DNA of 64,000 nucleotides from assembly GCA_902794035.1 (NCBI GenBank), contig CADBFN010000003.1, forward strand, positions 452 to 64,451, given 5' to 3'. This DNA comes from an uncultured bacterium. GTDB lineage: Bacteria > Cyanobacteriota > Vampirovibrionia > Gastranaerophilales > Gastranaerophilaceae. A program made the translations under genes and the position numbers. Under the pieces are notes generated by a model. The model saw only the letters and a program-made list of their open reading frames with translations, was not told the DNA's origin and did no database searches. Within the stretch, counting starts at the first letter, position 1. Every line of letters begins with the position of its first letter. This document shows, piece by piece, positions 56,067 to 64,000 of the stretch.

Positions 56067-57416
56067 TCGTGATGTTTTATTACACAAAATTTGCATAGCA
56101 TTTAATAAAGGGTCTATTGTTGGAGAATATGGCGGAGAGTATGTTATATCATTACTGCTAAATTGCTCTACAGTAAGATGCCCTAATAGTGCTGAAGTTA
56201 TAGTGTTTACCCTTTTATCGGCACCAACCGAGCCAACAGCCTGAGCTCCGAGTAACAGTCCTGTGACCTTATCAGCGATTACTTTTAATGTTATTTCATC
56301 GGCATCAGGCATATAGGCGACCTTATCAAATTTATTTACAATAACTGATACGGGGTTAAAACCTACCTTATGCGCGGCTTGTTCTGTTAAACCTGTCATT
56401 GCTATTGTGGTATTTAAACATCTGGTAACCATTGAACCAAGAACCCCCTCAAATTCGCAGTAAATTCCTGCAGCATTCATAGCCGCACATCGTCCTTCTT
56501 TATTTGCTGTTGAACCAAGAGGAACCCAAACTTTTTGCCCAGAAACTATATGAGTTTTTTCTGCACAATCACCACAGGCAAATATGTTTTCATATGATGT
56601 ACGCATTAGCTTATTAACCTTAATTGCACCTGTTTCTCCAATCTCAATTCCTGCATCATATGCCAGTTCAGCGTTTGGTTTTACTCCTGCACAAATAACA
56701 ACGATATCGCAATCATATTCAAGATTATTTGAAGTGAATATTTTATTTGCTTTGCCGTTTTCGCCTATAATTTCAGTTACAAATTCATTAGTATGTATTG
56801 TAAAATTCTTATTTTCGACTTTATCAAGTCTTTTTTGGATAGAAAGCGAAATATCAGAGTCAAGTGACGGCATTATATGCGAATTTTTTTCAAATAAGTG
56901 TGTATTTAAACCATTTTTTGAAAATGCCTCTAATATTTCAATGCCTATATATCCACCGCCAATTATTATTGCATTTTTCGATTTTAGCATTTGGTTACGA
57001 ATATTGATGCCATCTTCTATTGTTCTTACCGTATAAACATTATCGAAATACTTTATACCTTTAATTTCAGGAATAACAGGGCTTGCGCCTGTTGCAATAA
57101 TCAGTTTATCGTAAGGTACTAATTCAGCATTATATGAGTTTGCAACTAAAATATCTCTTTGTATCGGTAATATCTTTTCTACGTTGGAATTTAAATATAC
57201 ATCAATACCTGCTTGTGCAAATTCTTCAACAGAACGCACTAATAATGCCGTGTAATCAGTAAAATTACCCTGAATATAATATGGTAAACCACACGAGGAG
57301 TATGATACATGTGTATCTCTTGTATAAATTTTTACACTTGCATCAGGTAAAAGACGCTTTACTTTCGCGGCCGCTTTAGCTCCTGCTGCGACACCACCAA
57401 TAATTACTATATTCAT
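56058..57416 (-). CDS. CoA-disulfide reductase-like pyridine nucleotide-disulfide oxidoreductase
   Basis: A 452-residue flavoprotein with the N-terminal FAD motif IVIIGGVAAGAKAAAKVKRL, the redox-active single cysteine in VSYSSCGLPYYI as in CoA-disulfide reductases and NADH oxidases, an NADH motif AIIIGGGYIGIEILEAF, a second FAD motif NIFACGDCAEKTHI and the dimerisation domain. It probably reduces CoA-S-S-CoA or polysulfide, or acts as NADH oxidase. It is convergent with the FAD oxidoreductase gene, overlapping it by nine bases. Confidence 0.9.
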   Translation of the reverse strand: MNIVIIGGVAAGAKAAAKVKRLLPDASVKIYTRDTHVSYSSCGLPYYIQGNFTDYTALLVRSVEEFAQAGIDVYLNSNVEKILPIQRDILVANSYNAELVPYDKLIIATGASPVIPEIKGIKYFDNVYTVRTIEDGINIRNQMLKSKNAIIIGGGYIGIEILEAFSKNGLNTHLFEKNSHIMPSLDSDISLSIQKRLDKVENKNFTIHTNEFVTEIIGENGKANKIFTSNNLEYDCDIVVICAGVKPNAELAYDAGIEIGETGAIKVNKLMRTSYENIFACGDCAEKTHIVSGQKVWVPLGSTANKEGRCAAMNAAGIYCEFEGVLGSMVTRCLNTTIAMTGLTEQAAHKVGFNPVSVIVNKFDKVAYMPDADEITLKVIADKVTGLLLGAQAVGSVGADKRVNTITSALLGHLTVEQFSSNDITYSPPYSPTIDPLLNAMQILCNKTSRSC

Positions 57417-57463
57417 ATATATATTTTTTGAATATTAAAGCAATTATTAAATCCCACAAAAGA

Positions 57464-57613
57464 CTAATTTATTCCGTAAGTATTTAATATTACTTCTTTC
57501 ATAAACTGAGCATAAGAATCAATATCATTATTTTCATCTTTTGCATTTTTTACAAGCTTCTTAAACTCAATAATAATACGTTTTTTTAGTAAATCTTCAT
57601 ACATAATACACAT
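57464..57613 (-). CDS. Candidate small protein, 49 residues
   Basis: A small open frame in the gap between two larger minus-strand genes, not found by length filters. It reads MCIMYEDLLKKRIIIEFKKL then VKNAKDENNDIDSYAQFMKE and ends VILNTYGIN. It is charged and helical with normal composition. GAGGG lies close upstream but only one base before the first ATG; the second ATG (57604) has it at ten bases. No homologous family is recognised. Confidence 0.45.
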   Translation of the reverse strand: MCIMYEDLLKKRIIIEFKKLVKNAKDENNDIDSYAQFMKEVILNTYGIN

Positions 57614-57668
57614 GCCCTCATTAGCTTCACATGTATATATACGGCGAATTATTTGAAAACTTTAATAA

Positions 57669-58550
57669 TTACTTTTCATTGTAAACAATTTTTTTTCTTA
57701 TATGCCATTGAAATAGAGTCAAAATAAGTATTATGAAAAATAAAACATAGGCTATAGCACTGGCTTTGCCGATGTTAAAATACTCAAATGCGTTTTTATA
57801 TATCGCATAAACCAAAACATTAGTAGAGTCAAACGGTCCGCCTTCTGTCATAAGATAAATTAAATCAAAAACCTGAAAAGAGCTGATAGCAGTTATTATT
57901 ACAACAAAAAATATAGTAGGGGAAAGCATTGGTATGGTTATAAATCTTAAAGTTTGAACTGAATTTGCTCCGTCTATTTTAGCGGATTCAAATAAACTGT
58001 TTGAAACAGATGAAAGTCCTGAAAGAAAAATAATCATATTATAACCGATAAGCTTCCAGACCGACACAATTATAAGAGCAGGCATTGCATAAGCAGAATC
58101 ATAAAGCCAGTTTATATGCAGATTCAGAATTTGTGATAAAAAACCGATATTGGGGTCAAAAATCCAAGCCCAGACAATTCCTACTACTACCATAGGTGTT
58201 ATAAACGGTAAAAAGTACACACTTTTAAAAAATTCACTCCCTCTTATTTTAGAATTTATAATTGATGCCAAAATTAAAGGTATAATGACACCTAATATTG
58301 ATACTGATACCGAAAATACAACGGTATTGAGCAAAATTTTAGAAAAAAGCGGATCGTTAAAAAGTGTTTTATAATTAGATAAACCGACAAACTCTATATT
58401 CCCAAGCAAATTCCATTTTGAAAAACTTAACCCGAATGAGCAAAATATTGGTATAATTATAAATATAAAAATGCCAAATATAGCAGGAAGTACAAATATC
58501 CACGCCGAAGCAGTTTCATTGTTAAAAATTTTATTAATTAAGTCTTTCAT
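57669..58550 (-). CDS. Sugar ABC transporter permease, MalF/UgpA type
   Basis: A 293-residue integral membrane protein with six hydrophobic segments. WIFVLPAIFGIFIFIIIPIF starts the protein, and the cytoplasmic EAA loop ESAKIDGANSVQTLRFITIP contacts the ATPase. NIGFLSQILNLHINWLYD and DLIYLMTEGGPFDSTNVLVY are typical of the UgpA/MalF group. The second permease, binding protein and ATPase are not beside it. It is divergent from the phosphohexomutase gene. Confidence 0.92.
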   Translation of the reverse strand: MKDLINKIFNNETASAWIFVLPAIFGIFIFIIIPIFCSFGLSFSKWNLLGNIEFVGLSNYKTLFNDPLFSKILLNTVVFSVSVSILGVIIPLILASIINSKIRGSEFFKSVYFLPFITPMVVVGIVWAWIFDPNIGFLSQILNLHINWLYDSAYAMPALIIVSVWKLIGYNMIIFLSGLSSVSNSLFESAKIDGANSVQTLRFITIPMLSPTIFFVVIITAISSFQVFDLIYLMTEGGPFDSTNVLVYAIYKNAFEYFNIGKASAIAYVLFFIILILTLFQWHIRKKIVYNEK

Positions 58551-58584
58551 GATATTCTTTTATTATAAATAAAGGGGATATAAT

Positions 58585-60018
58585 ATGCAAAAATATGAAC
58601 ATTCATTCGGTAAAAATGACATCAGAGGGATATATGGCGATGATATTACAGAAGAACAATTCTATAATATTGGTTTTGGCTACACAAATTGGCTTGTAAA
58701 ACAAAATAAAAAGAATATATCAGATTTAAGAATCAGTGTATGTATGGATGCAAGGTTACACTCAAATTCTCTTAAAACGGCCCTGATAAATGGTCTTATT
58801 GATTCAGGGGTAAAATATATTGAGGATTACGGAATTGCACCAACTCCGATTGGATACTATTCAGAATTTGCACATAGTCTTGATGGCGCAATGATTATAA
58901 CCGCAAGTCATAATCCTAGTGAATATAATGGTTTAAAAATGACTTATAATCATCAGACTCTAAATGAAAGACAAATTAAAGAAGTAAAAGAAGAAACTTT
59001 TTCACTTTGGAAAAATCCGCCAGCAAGTTATACCAGCTATGATTTTTCAACTGAAATTATTTCTGAATATATAAACGATATGAAAAACAGATTTGGTAAT
59101 ATCGGAAATGGTGTAAAAGTCGTTGTTGACAGCGCAAATGGGACTGGTGGCGTTGTTGGACCTGAGTTATATCGTCAAATTGGGTGCGAAGTTATTGAAT
59201 TATACTCTGAGCCAGACGGCAGATTTCCAAACCACCATCCAAACCCGAGTGTTTTTTCAACATTAAAGGATTTATGCAAAACTGTTGTTGAACAAAAAGC
59301 TGATTTAGGTATCGCATTTGATGGGGATTCTGACAGAATAGGCGTAGTTGATTCACAAGGGAATCCAATGACCGGTGATAAACTTCTTCTAATTTATGCT
59401 TTAGAAATGATTAATGATTTAGGTACAAACGTAAATGTTGTATCAGAAGTAAAATGCTCTCAGGTATTGTATGACACTATAAATAATACCGGCGCAAAGG
59501 CTATAATGAGCAAAACAGGTCATGGATACATCAAAGAAAAAATGAAAGAAACAGGTGCATTGCTCGGTGGAGAAATGAGTGGTCATACATTTTTTAAAGA
59601 CAGATATTTTGGATTTGATGATGCAGTTTATGCAGGTTGTCGTATGATAGAAATAATATCTAATCACAAGAAAACGGACAAATCTTTTAAAGTCGAAGAA
59701 TTACTTGCTCCGTTTAATAAAGTATATACAAGCTCTGAAGTTCGTTATCCTTGTCCAAATGAGCTAAAAAAATCCACGCTTGAATATATTAAATGTACCG
59801 TTGAAAATAATCCTGATATGTTTGGTTCAAAAATAGAGGAAATTGTAACATTAGACGGTATGAGAATCGTTTTTAAGGGCGGTTTTGCACTTATAAGACA
59901 AAGTAATACCGAACCTGTGTTTACTCTTCGATTTGAGGCAAATAACGAGAATGAATGCAACAGATTTAAGGATACTATGATTAAATGCCTTGATGAATAT
60001 TTAAGTGCTAAGGTTTAA
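58585..60018 (+). CDS. manB: Phosphomannomutase / phosphoglucomutase
   Basis: Alpha-D-phosphohexomutase that interconverts 1- and 6-phosphates of mannose or glucose. The 477-residue enzyme has the phosphoserine loop ITASHNPSEYNGLKM, the magnesium loop AFDGDSDRIGVVD, the sugar loop LGGEMSGHTFF and the phosphate-binding loop RQSNTEPVFTLRFE. It is the first of two genes, 10 bases upstream of the DUF3137 gene. It could supply sugar nucleotides for surface glycans. Confidence 0.94.
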   Translation: MQKYEHSFGKNDIRGIYGDDITEEQFYNIGFGYTNWLVKQNKKNISDLRISVCMDARLHSNSLKTALINGLIDSGVKYIEDYGIAPTPIGYYSEFAHSLDGAMIITASHNPSEYNGLKMTYNHQTLNERQIKEVKEETFSLWKNPPASYTSYDFSTEIISEYINDMKNRFGNIGNGVKVVVDSANGTGGVVGPELYRQIGCEVIELYSEPDGRFPNHHPNPSVFSTLKDLCKTVVEQKADLGIAFDGDSDRIGVVDSQGNPMTGDKLLLIYALEMINDLGTNVNVVSEVKCSQVLYDTINNTGAKAIMSKTGHGYIKEKMKETGALLGGEMSGHTFFKDRYFGFDDAVYAGCRMIEIISNHKKTDKSFKVEELLAPFNKVYTSSEVRYPCPNELKKSTLEYIKCTVENNPDMFGSKIEEIVTLDGMRIVFKGGFALIRQSNTEPVFTLRFEANNENECNRFKDTMIKCLDEYLSAKV

Positions 60019-60028
60019 TGAGTAATGT

Positions 60029-61240
60029 ATGGAAAATGATTTTAAACAATTATATAGAGATTTTTTAATAGAAAATGTATTATATTCACAAAAGCAGATA
60101 AATGAGCAAAAAAACAAGTCTTATAATCCATCACAAAATTATAAACATTATACATATACCGCAATTGGTCTATTGCTGGGCGGATTAATTTCTTGTTTTA
60201 CAATATTATTATTGCCGATCGGTGTAATACTTATAATTTCAGCCATAGTAATGTTTATATTTATGCCAAGCGAATTAAAAGAAGAGGCCATGCACTTAAA
60301 AGAAATAAATAATCAAATAGTTGACCAGGTCAATAATGATGCCGATAACTATTCTGCTATAGTTAACAATTATTTTACTGACACACAAGTAAAAAGATTA
60401 CTTATGGACAAGTTTTTATCAATATTTGGTGATTTTATGTGGACTAAAAGCCATTCATTTCTTGATATTAGCAATATGATAATTTTACCTGACAAGCTAT
60501 CATTAGACACAGATGATTGCATTAAAGGGAAATATTCAAATGTCAAAATCGCACTGACTGAAGTTTATTTTGGTTTTGATTCTATACGTCGAATGATAAG
60601 TAAACATAGTAAGTTGCTTGGAAAACTTACGGCTCTTGTATTTATAACGGGCTTTATAATGTTTGCTTTTAATAGTGTTTTCAGTAATAATCCTGACATT
60701 AAATCAAAAATAACCATATCTTATTTTATATTTTTTATTTCTGTGTGGTCACTGGGCTTTTTCTCCCCTTTGATATACTTAGTTGGATATTTACTGAATA
60801 AGAATTCTAGAGGCTTAATTATTGAAATAGCTATGCCGAAAAGTTTTGAAGGAGAGACAGTCATTTTTGAAAATTCTCCATCAAATTTTGTTGTTAATAG
60901 AACAAAACTCAAAAACTTTTCGAGAACTGAACTGGAAGATGTCGAGTTTAATAATAAATACCTTACATATACAACTAATCAGGTCGAGGCAAGATATATT
61001 CTCCCTACAGCATTCATTGAACGTTTAAAAGATATCAAGTTTGCCTTTAATGCAAAATATCTGAGGATGTTATTCAGAAATAATAGTATTACTATTTTTG
61101 CAGAAGTTAATAAAGACCTGTTTTTAATGGTCAAAGACGATAAAGTAGATAAAGAAGTATTTGACAAGCTTTTTGAGGAAATATACTCTGTTCTGTCGCT
61201 TGTTGATGAATTAAAGCTAAATATTAAAACAGGTTTGTAA
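60029..61240 (+). CDS. DUF3137-family membrane protein
   Basis: A 403-residue protein with two pairs of membrane helices (about residues 45-85, YTAIGLLLGGLISCFTILLL, and 198-255, ALVFITGFIMFAFNSVF and ISYFIFFISVWSLGF). The C-terminal cytoplasmic part matches the DUF3137 pattern: TELEDVEFNNKYLTYTTNQV, ARYILPTAFIERLKDIK and NNSITIFAEVNKDLFLMVK. These proteins are often described as galanin- or LemA-linked, and the role is unknown. Convergent with rsfS. Confidence 0.85.
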   Translation: MENDFKQLYRDFLIENVLYSQKQINEQKNKSYNPSQNYKHYTYTAIGLLLGGLISCFTILLLPIGVILIISAIVMFIFMPSELKEEAMHLKEINNQIVDQVNNDADNYSAIVNNYFTDTQVKRLLMDKFLSIFGDFMWTKSHSFLDISNMIILPDKLSLDTDDCIKGKYSNVKIALTEVYFGFDSIRRMISKHSKLLGKLTALVFITGFIMFAFNSVFSNNPDIKSKITISYFIFFISVWSLGFFSPLIYLVGYLLNKNSRGLIIEIAMPKSFEGETVIFENSPSNFVVNRTKLKNFSRTELEDVEFNNKYLTYTTNQVEARYILPTAFIERLKDIKFAFNAKYLRMLFRNNSITIFAEVNKDLFLMVKDDKVDKEVFDKLFEEIYSVLSLVDELKLNIKTGL

Positions 61241-61244
61241 TACC

Positions 61245-61646
61245 TTATTTTGTATATTCACTGTATTCAGAAGCTTCTTTGCGCCATTCCTCTTCACTGA
61301 CAGAGAAGGCATGGCTCCAGAATTTTTCAAGCGCATAATTTTCACGTTCTTCCTTATGAAGTATATGGACAACTACATCTCCATAATCAAGCAAATTCCA
61401 GCGATTTTTCAAATCATTTTCATTTCTGACAGGTAATCTTGAAAATAATTTTTTAATTTTGTCTTTAACAGTTTCCATTAAAGCTTTTACCTGAGGAGTT
61501 GAATCTCCTGAAACAATTACGAAATAATCAGCCAAAGATGACACATGGCTTATATTCAAAATCGTGATATCTTTACCTAATTTATCATCAAGAATCTGCG
61601 CAACTATGCAGGCTAATTTATGTGAATTTAACACTCCATTACCCAA
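61245..61646 (-). CDS. rsfS: Ribosomal silencing factor RsfS
   Basis: A 133-residue protein that binds L14 and blocks subunit joining in starved cells. HVSSLADYFVIVSGDSTPQV, the MNWLL-type RNENDLKNRWNLLDYGDVVV and HILHKEERENYALEKFWSHA are the family core. It lies 11 bases downstream of rpiB on the same strand, so the two are cotranscribed. Confidence 0.95.
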   Translation of the reverse strand: MGNGVLNSHKLACIVAQILDDKLGKDITILNISHVSSLADYFVIVSGDSTPQVKALMETVKDKIKKLFSRLPVRNENDLKNRWNLLDYGDVVVHILHKEERENYALEKFWSHAFSVSEEEWRKEASEYSEYTK

Positions 61647-61657
61647 AATATAATCTC

Positions 61658-62092
61658 CTACTCAATCATATCGACACGTTTTTTGTGACGTCCGCCTTCG
61701 AAACCTGTTTTTAACCATGTATCAACAATATCAAGTGCCAAATGCTCTCCTATAACTCTGGAACCTAAGCAAAGCACATTTGCGTTATTATGAGCCCTTG
61801 AAACTCTTGCACTATATGTATCTCCGCAAAGAGCCGCTCTTATTCCATGAACTTTATTTGCAACTATTGACATACCAATGCCGGTGCCGCATACTAATAT
61901 TCCACGATTTGCTTCATTATGAATAACTTTTTCACATACTTTTCTTGCTATTACAGGGTAATCACAAGATTCTGGGGTATAAGTACCCATATCATCGTAT
62001 TCAATTCCTCTAAATTTAAGATAATCAATTATTGCCTCTTTATAATGTAATCCTGCATGATCACAGCCTATAGCTACTTTTAATTTATCCAT
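61658..62092 (-). CDS. rpiB: Ribose-5-phosphate isomerase B
   Basis: Converts ribose-5-phosphate and ribulose-5-phosphate. The 144-residue protein has the N-terminal IGCDHAGLHYKEAI, the active-site Cys loop ILVCGTGIGMSIVANKV, and SARVSRAHNNANVLCLGSR with VIGEHLALDIVDTWL. A GGAG-type site precedes the start. It is the first gene of the rpiB-rsfS unit. Confidence 0.96.
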   Translation of the reverse strand: MDKLKVAIGCDHAGLHYKEAIIDYLKFRGIEYDDMGTYTPESCDYPVIARKVCEKVIHNEANRGILVCGTGIGMSIVANKVHGIRAALCGDTYSARVSRAHNNANVLCLGSRVIGEHLALDIVDTWLKTGFEGGRHKKRVDMIE

Positions 62093-62170
62093 AATTACTC
62101 CTTAAATAAAAAATAAAACTCTATATTTATATTTTACATATTTATTCTAAAATTGTAAATAGCAACAAAT

Positions 62171-62195
62171 AAAAAAGAGGCTATAGCCTCTTAAA
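62171..62195 (-). terminator. Terminator of the flagellar gene cluster
   Basis: The perfect palindrome AAGAGGCTATAGCCTCTT (62175-62192) becomes a hairpin that on the minus strand ends in TTTTTTATTTG. It lies about 40 bases after the stop of the flagellar gene. Confidence 0.88.
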
Positions 62196-62229
62196 ATGGA
62201 GTTTAATACTGTGTAAACATTTTTAAATA

Positions 62230-63069
62230 TTATGAACCACCAACAAGCTGTAATGCCTGTTGAAGTAAATCTTTATTAGAAGAAATTATTTTATTAACGA
62301 CTTCCATTTGCTGTTTTGCCATTTGATAATAAGATATATTAGCTTTCAAATCTGCATTTGATAATTCTAATAACCCGGAACGTATTTCCCCAACACCTAA
62401 TACCGGTTTACCTGATTCTTCAGTTTCAAGGAAAAGACCATCTTTGTATTCATAGAGTCCTGAAACATTATGAAAATTTCTTGTAGTTATTTTATATAGC
62501 GGAACAACTTTTTTGCCGCTTTCGGCTTTTCCAACAATTGTTCCGTCATTTTTAATTTCGTATTCATCATATTTACCTAAATATTTCCCGTTATTTGGAT
62601 CAATCCACATTTTTATTGTTGTGGTTGGTATATCTAAAGCACCGCCTTTCATCGCTGTTTCCTGATATAAATCAGAACTTATTGAGCGAGTCCCCTGCAT
62701 TATTTCGCCTTTATCATTTAAAATGTAACCCTGAACAGTATTACCATTTTTTGCTCTATATACTCCCTCGCCGTCAAAATCAAACTCGCCCAAACGAGTG
62801 TAAACACTCTTACCTTCAGGCGTTTTTGTTAAGAAGAAACCTTTACCTTCAATAAACAGATTATTTTTCGAAGTACCCGGTGTTGATTTCCCCTGACCAT
62901 TATTTTTTTCAAAGTCATCAACAATAGCACCATTTAAAAAGGTCTTAAAATTAACCTGCTTTTCACGGTAACCCGGAGTATATGTATTTGTCATATTTTC
63001 TGACAATACATCTATCCAATTAACCGTTGCGTATTGAGTATTTAATGCTGTGATAAAAGCATCATTCAT
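62230..63069 (-). CDS. Flagellar hook / basal-body rod protein (FlgE/FlgF/FlgG-like)
   Basis: A 279-residue axial flagellar protein. The N-terminal rod motif is NWIDVLSENMTNTYTPGYRE (the ANANTPGY-type element), then KNNLFIEGKGFFLTKTPEGK and VYTRLGEFDFDGEGVYRAKN, then the C-terminal helix EIRSGLLELSNADLKANISY ending QMEVVNKIISSNKDLLQQAL. It would be exported by the flagellar type III system and could be FlgE, FlgF or FlgG; the length of 279 fits FlgF/FlgG best. The FliK-like gene starts two bases upstream. Confidence 0.9.
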   Translation of the reverse strand: MNDAFITALNTQYATVNWIDVLSENMTNTYTPGYREKQVNFKTFLNGAIVDDFEKNNGQGKSTPGTSKNNLFIEGKGFFLTKTPEGKSVYTRLGEFDFDGEGVYRAKNGNTVQGYILNDKGEIMQGTRSISSDLYQETAMKGGALDIPTTTIKMWIDPNNGKYLGKYDEYEIKNDGTIVGKAESGKKVVPLYKITTRNFHNVSGLYEYKDGLFLETEESGKPVLGVGEIRSGLLELSNADLKANISYYQMAKQQMEVVNKIISSNKDLLQQALQLVGGS

Positions 63070-63071
63070 TA

Positions 63072-63938
63072 TTATTCTCCTTGTCGTTTTTCTTCACGTC
63101 GTCTCTGGTTTTGTTCTTTTGAACTGTTTGAATATGAAAGCTCTGAATATGGTAAGTCCTGTTCATCAAAAGAGGATTTTAGTGAATCTATATTATTTCT
63201 TAAATATTGTTCTACTGCTTTATCTCCAGGTATAAATTGTGCTGATATAGCTCCATCACGTCCAACACGCAAAATTACCGAAATATTTTGATCAAAATCA
63301 ATTCTGATAGGTTGATTATTCTCTCTTGCTTCACTTAAAGCATTTAATAATGTTTGAGAAACCTGAACATTTTGTTTAATATCAGAAACATCTGCGCCGT
63401 TATTTACCATATTTTGAGCCTGAGCTTGTACAGATGCTAAATTGACATTCTCGGACTGAGTAAGAGTAATGAAAAAATCTGCATCAGATTCTGTCATTTT
63501 TAAATTTGATGTTTCTCCATTTCCTAATCCAATAGTCCAATTTTTAGAATTAATAGCATTTGATGTTGCTGTCGATTCTATCATTTGCTGTATATCATTA
63601 GTCAGCATCATATTAGCATTATTCATTGACAATTGAGCATTCATCACATACTCTTTCATTTTGGAATTATCTTCAATATAAGACTGCTGCTTTTTATCTT
63701 GTTTTACTGATGATAACTCTTTTTTATCTGATTTAGCTTCTAATTTTTTATCTGCTTTAGTATTTTTATCATTATCAGATGATTTAACATCTTTATTCTC
63801 TTTTTCGCTTACTTTTGAAATTTCATCTTTAAAGGAAGCATCAGAGGAACTTGACTTAGCAGAAGCCACCGAAGTCGTTGGTGACGACTGAGTTGATGCA
63901 GCTGTAGTTACTGATGATGATGTTGCGTCTATACCCAT
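63072..63938 (-). CDS. fliK: Flagellar hook-length control protein, FliK-like
   Basis: A 288-residue Ser/Lys-rich protein (TTAASTQSSPTTSVASAKSS at the start, then charged linkers with KKLEAKSDKKELSSVKQDKK). The C-terminal 100 residues fit the FliK domain: RIDFDQNISVILRVGRDGAI, SAQFIPGDKAVEQYLRNNID and a closing LKSSFDEQDLPYSELSYS. AAAGGTAG precedes the start. The adjoining hook/rod gene supports the assignment. Confidence 0.72.
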   Translation of the reverse strand: MGIDATSSSVTTAASTQSSPTTSVASAKSSSSDASFKDEISKVSEKENKDVKSSDNDKNTKADKKLEAKSDKKELSSVKQDKKQQSYIEDNSKMKEYVMNAQLSMNNANMMLTNDIQQMIESTATSNAINSKNWTIGLGNGETSNLKMTESDADFFITLTQSENVNLASVQAQAQNMVNNGADVSDIKQNVQVSQTLLNALSEARENNQPIRIDFDQNISVILRVGRDGAISAQFIPGDKAVEQYLRNNIDSLKSSFDEQDLPYSELSYSNSSKEQNQRRREEKRQGE

Positions 63939-63952
63939 AAATTCTACCTTTA

Positions 63953-64000
63953 CTATTCTGATTTTTCTGCTTTGCTTCGGAAAAATCTTGTAACACCTAA
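63953..64000 (-). CDS. 3' end of a gene extending beyond the window
   Basis: Reading leftward from base 64000, the frame gives LGVTRFFRSKAEKSE and a TAG at 63953-63955, 14 bases before the FliK-like start. This is probably the C-terminus of another flagellar-cluster gene. Only 15 residues are visible, so no function can be given. Confidence 0.5.
   Translation of the reverse strand, partial: LGVTRFFRSKAEKSE

Overview
This is an A+T-rich, densely packed bacterial chromosome segment (about one third G+C by eye) holding mostly housekeeping genes, with short intergenic gaps and several convergent genes that overlap by a few bases. The best fit is a Vampirovibrionia / 'Melainabacteria' lineage such as Gastranaerophilales. 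That is inferred from the mixture of a cysteine-rich S-layer-homology protein, type IV prepilin-like proteins with Ala before the cleavage site, Mini-ribonuclease III, a cyanobacteria-like group 2 sigma factor, coiled-coil proteins resembling ones I associate with that group, and partial flagellar genes. No rRNA or other taxonomic marker is present to confirm it.

Layout. 1-611: 3' part of a coiled-coil protein gene broken by a 14-bp tandem duplication. 0.9-4 kb: tRNA-Arg(CCT), an acetyltransferase and pnp. 3.9-4.55 kb: a gene-free stretch full of hairpins and degenerate repeats. 4.5-6.4 kb: a modular prepilin-like gene divergent from an XRE regulator. 6.5-10.6 kb: agmatinase, ligA, a membrane protein and a SIMPL protein. 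10.7-13.25 kb: an unknown protein, a GIY-YIG protein, nadK and an acetyltransferase. 13.25-13.73 kb: a roughly 480-bp element with perfect 19-bp terminal inverted repeats and a dense series of internal hairpins. 13.8-18.4 kb: miaB, a CpxP-like protein, Mini-RNase III and two proteins with flagellar or coiled-coil character. 18.4-25.5 kb: acetyltransferase, ribBA, ribE, PBP1a and the SLH protein. 25.7-33.8 kb: ldcA, dnaX, typA, an MFS pump, tRNA-Val(TAC), a sigma factor and an exported protein. 33.9-38 kb: a WecG/TagA glycosyltransferase, the N-terminal half of transketolase, a cysteine-rich prepilin-like protein and a YhcH protein.

38-42.8 kb is a tight minus-strand operon: sigma factor, gcvPB, a CoA-activase-like protein, a membrane protein and miaA. 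42.9-53.4 kb carries a tandem universal stress protein, small unknown proteins, dnaA, ruvA, prepilin peptidase, another sigma factor, gatC, pyrG, a GPH/SLC45-like transporter and thrB. 53.5-57.4 kb carries an MnmC-like methyltransferase overlapping an FAD oxidoreductase (both interrupted in frame by related short repeats), then a CoA-disulfide-reductase-like enzyme. 57.6-62.1 kb carries a lone sugar-ABC permease, a phosphohexomutase, a DUF3137 protein, rsfS and rpiB. The window ends in a flagellar hook/rod gene, a FliK-like gene and the tail of another gene.

Functional links: prepilin peptidase (46.5-47.6 kb) is the expected processor of both prepilin-like proteins. MiaA and MiaB act in sequence on A37 of tRNA, and the MnmC-like protein would act at U34. 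Three sigma factors lie within 16 kb. Several multi-subunit enzymes are represented by one subunit only (transketolase N half, GcvPB, GatC, MalF-type permease). The most unusual material is non-genic or intragenic: the inverted-repeat hairpin element at 13.25-13.73 kb, the in-frame repeats in the neighbouring genes at 53.8 and 55.1 kb, an in-frame palindrome inside the transporter at 51.76 kb, and the frameshifting duplication at 421-448.
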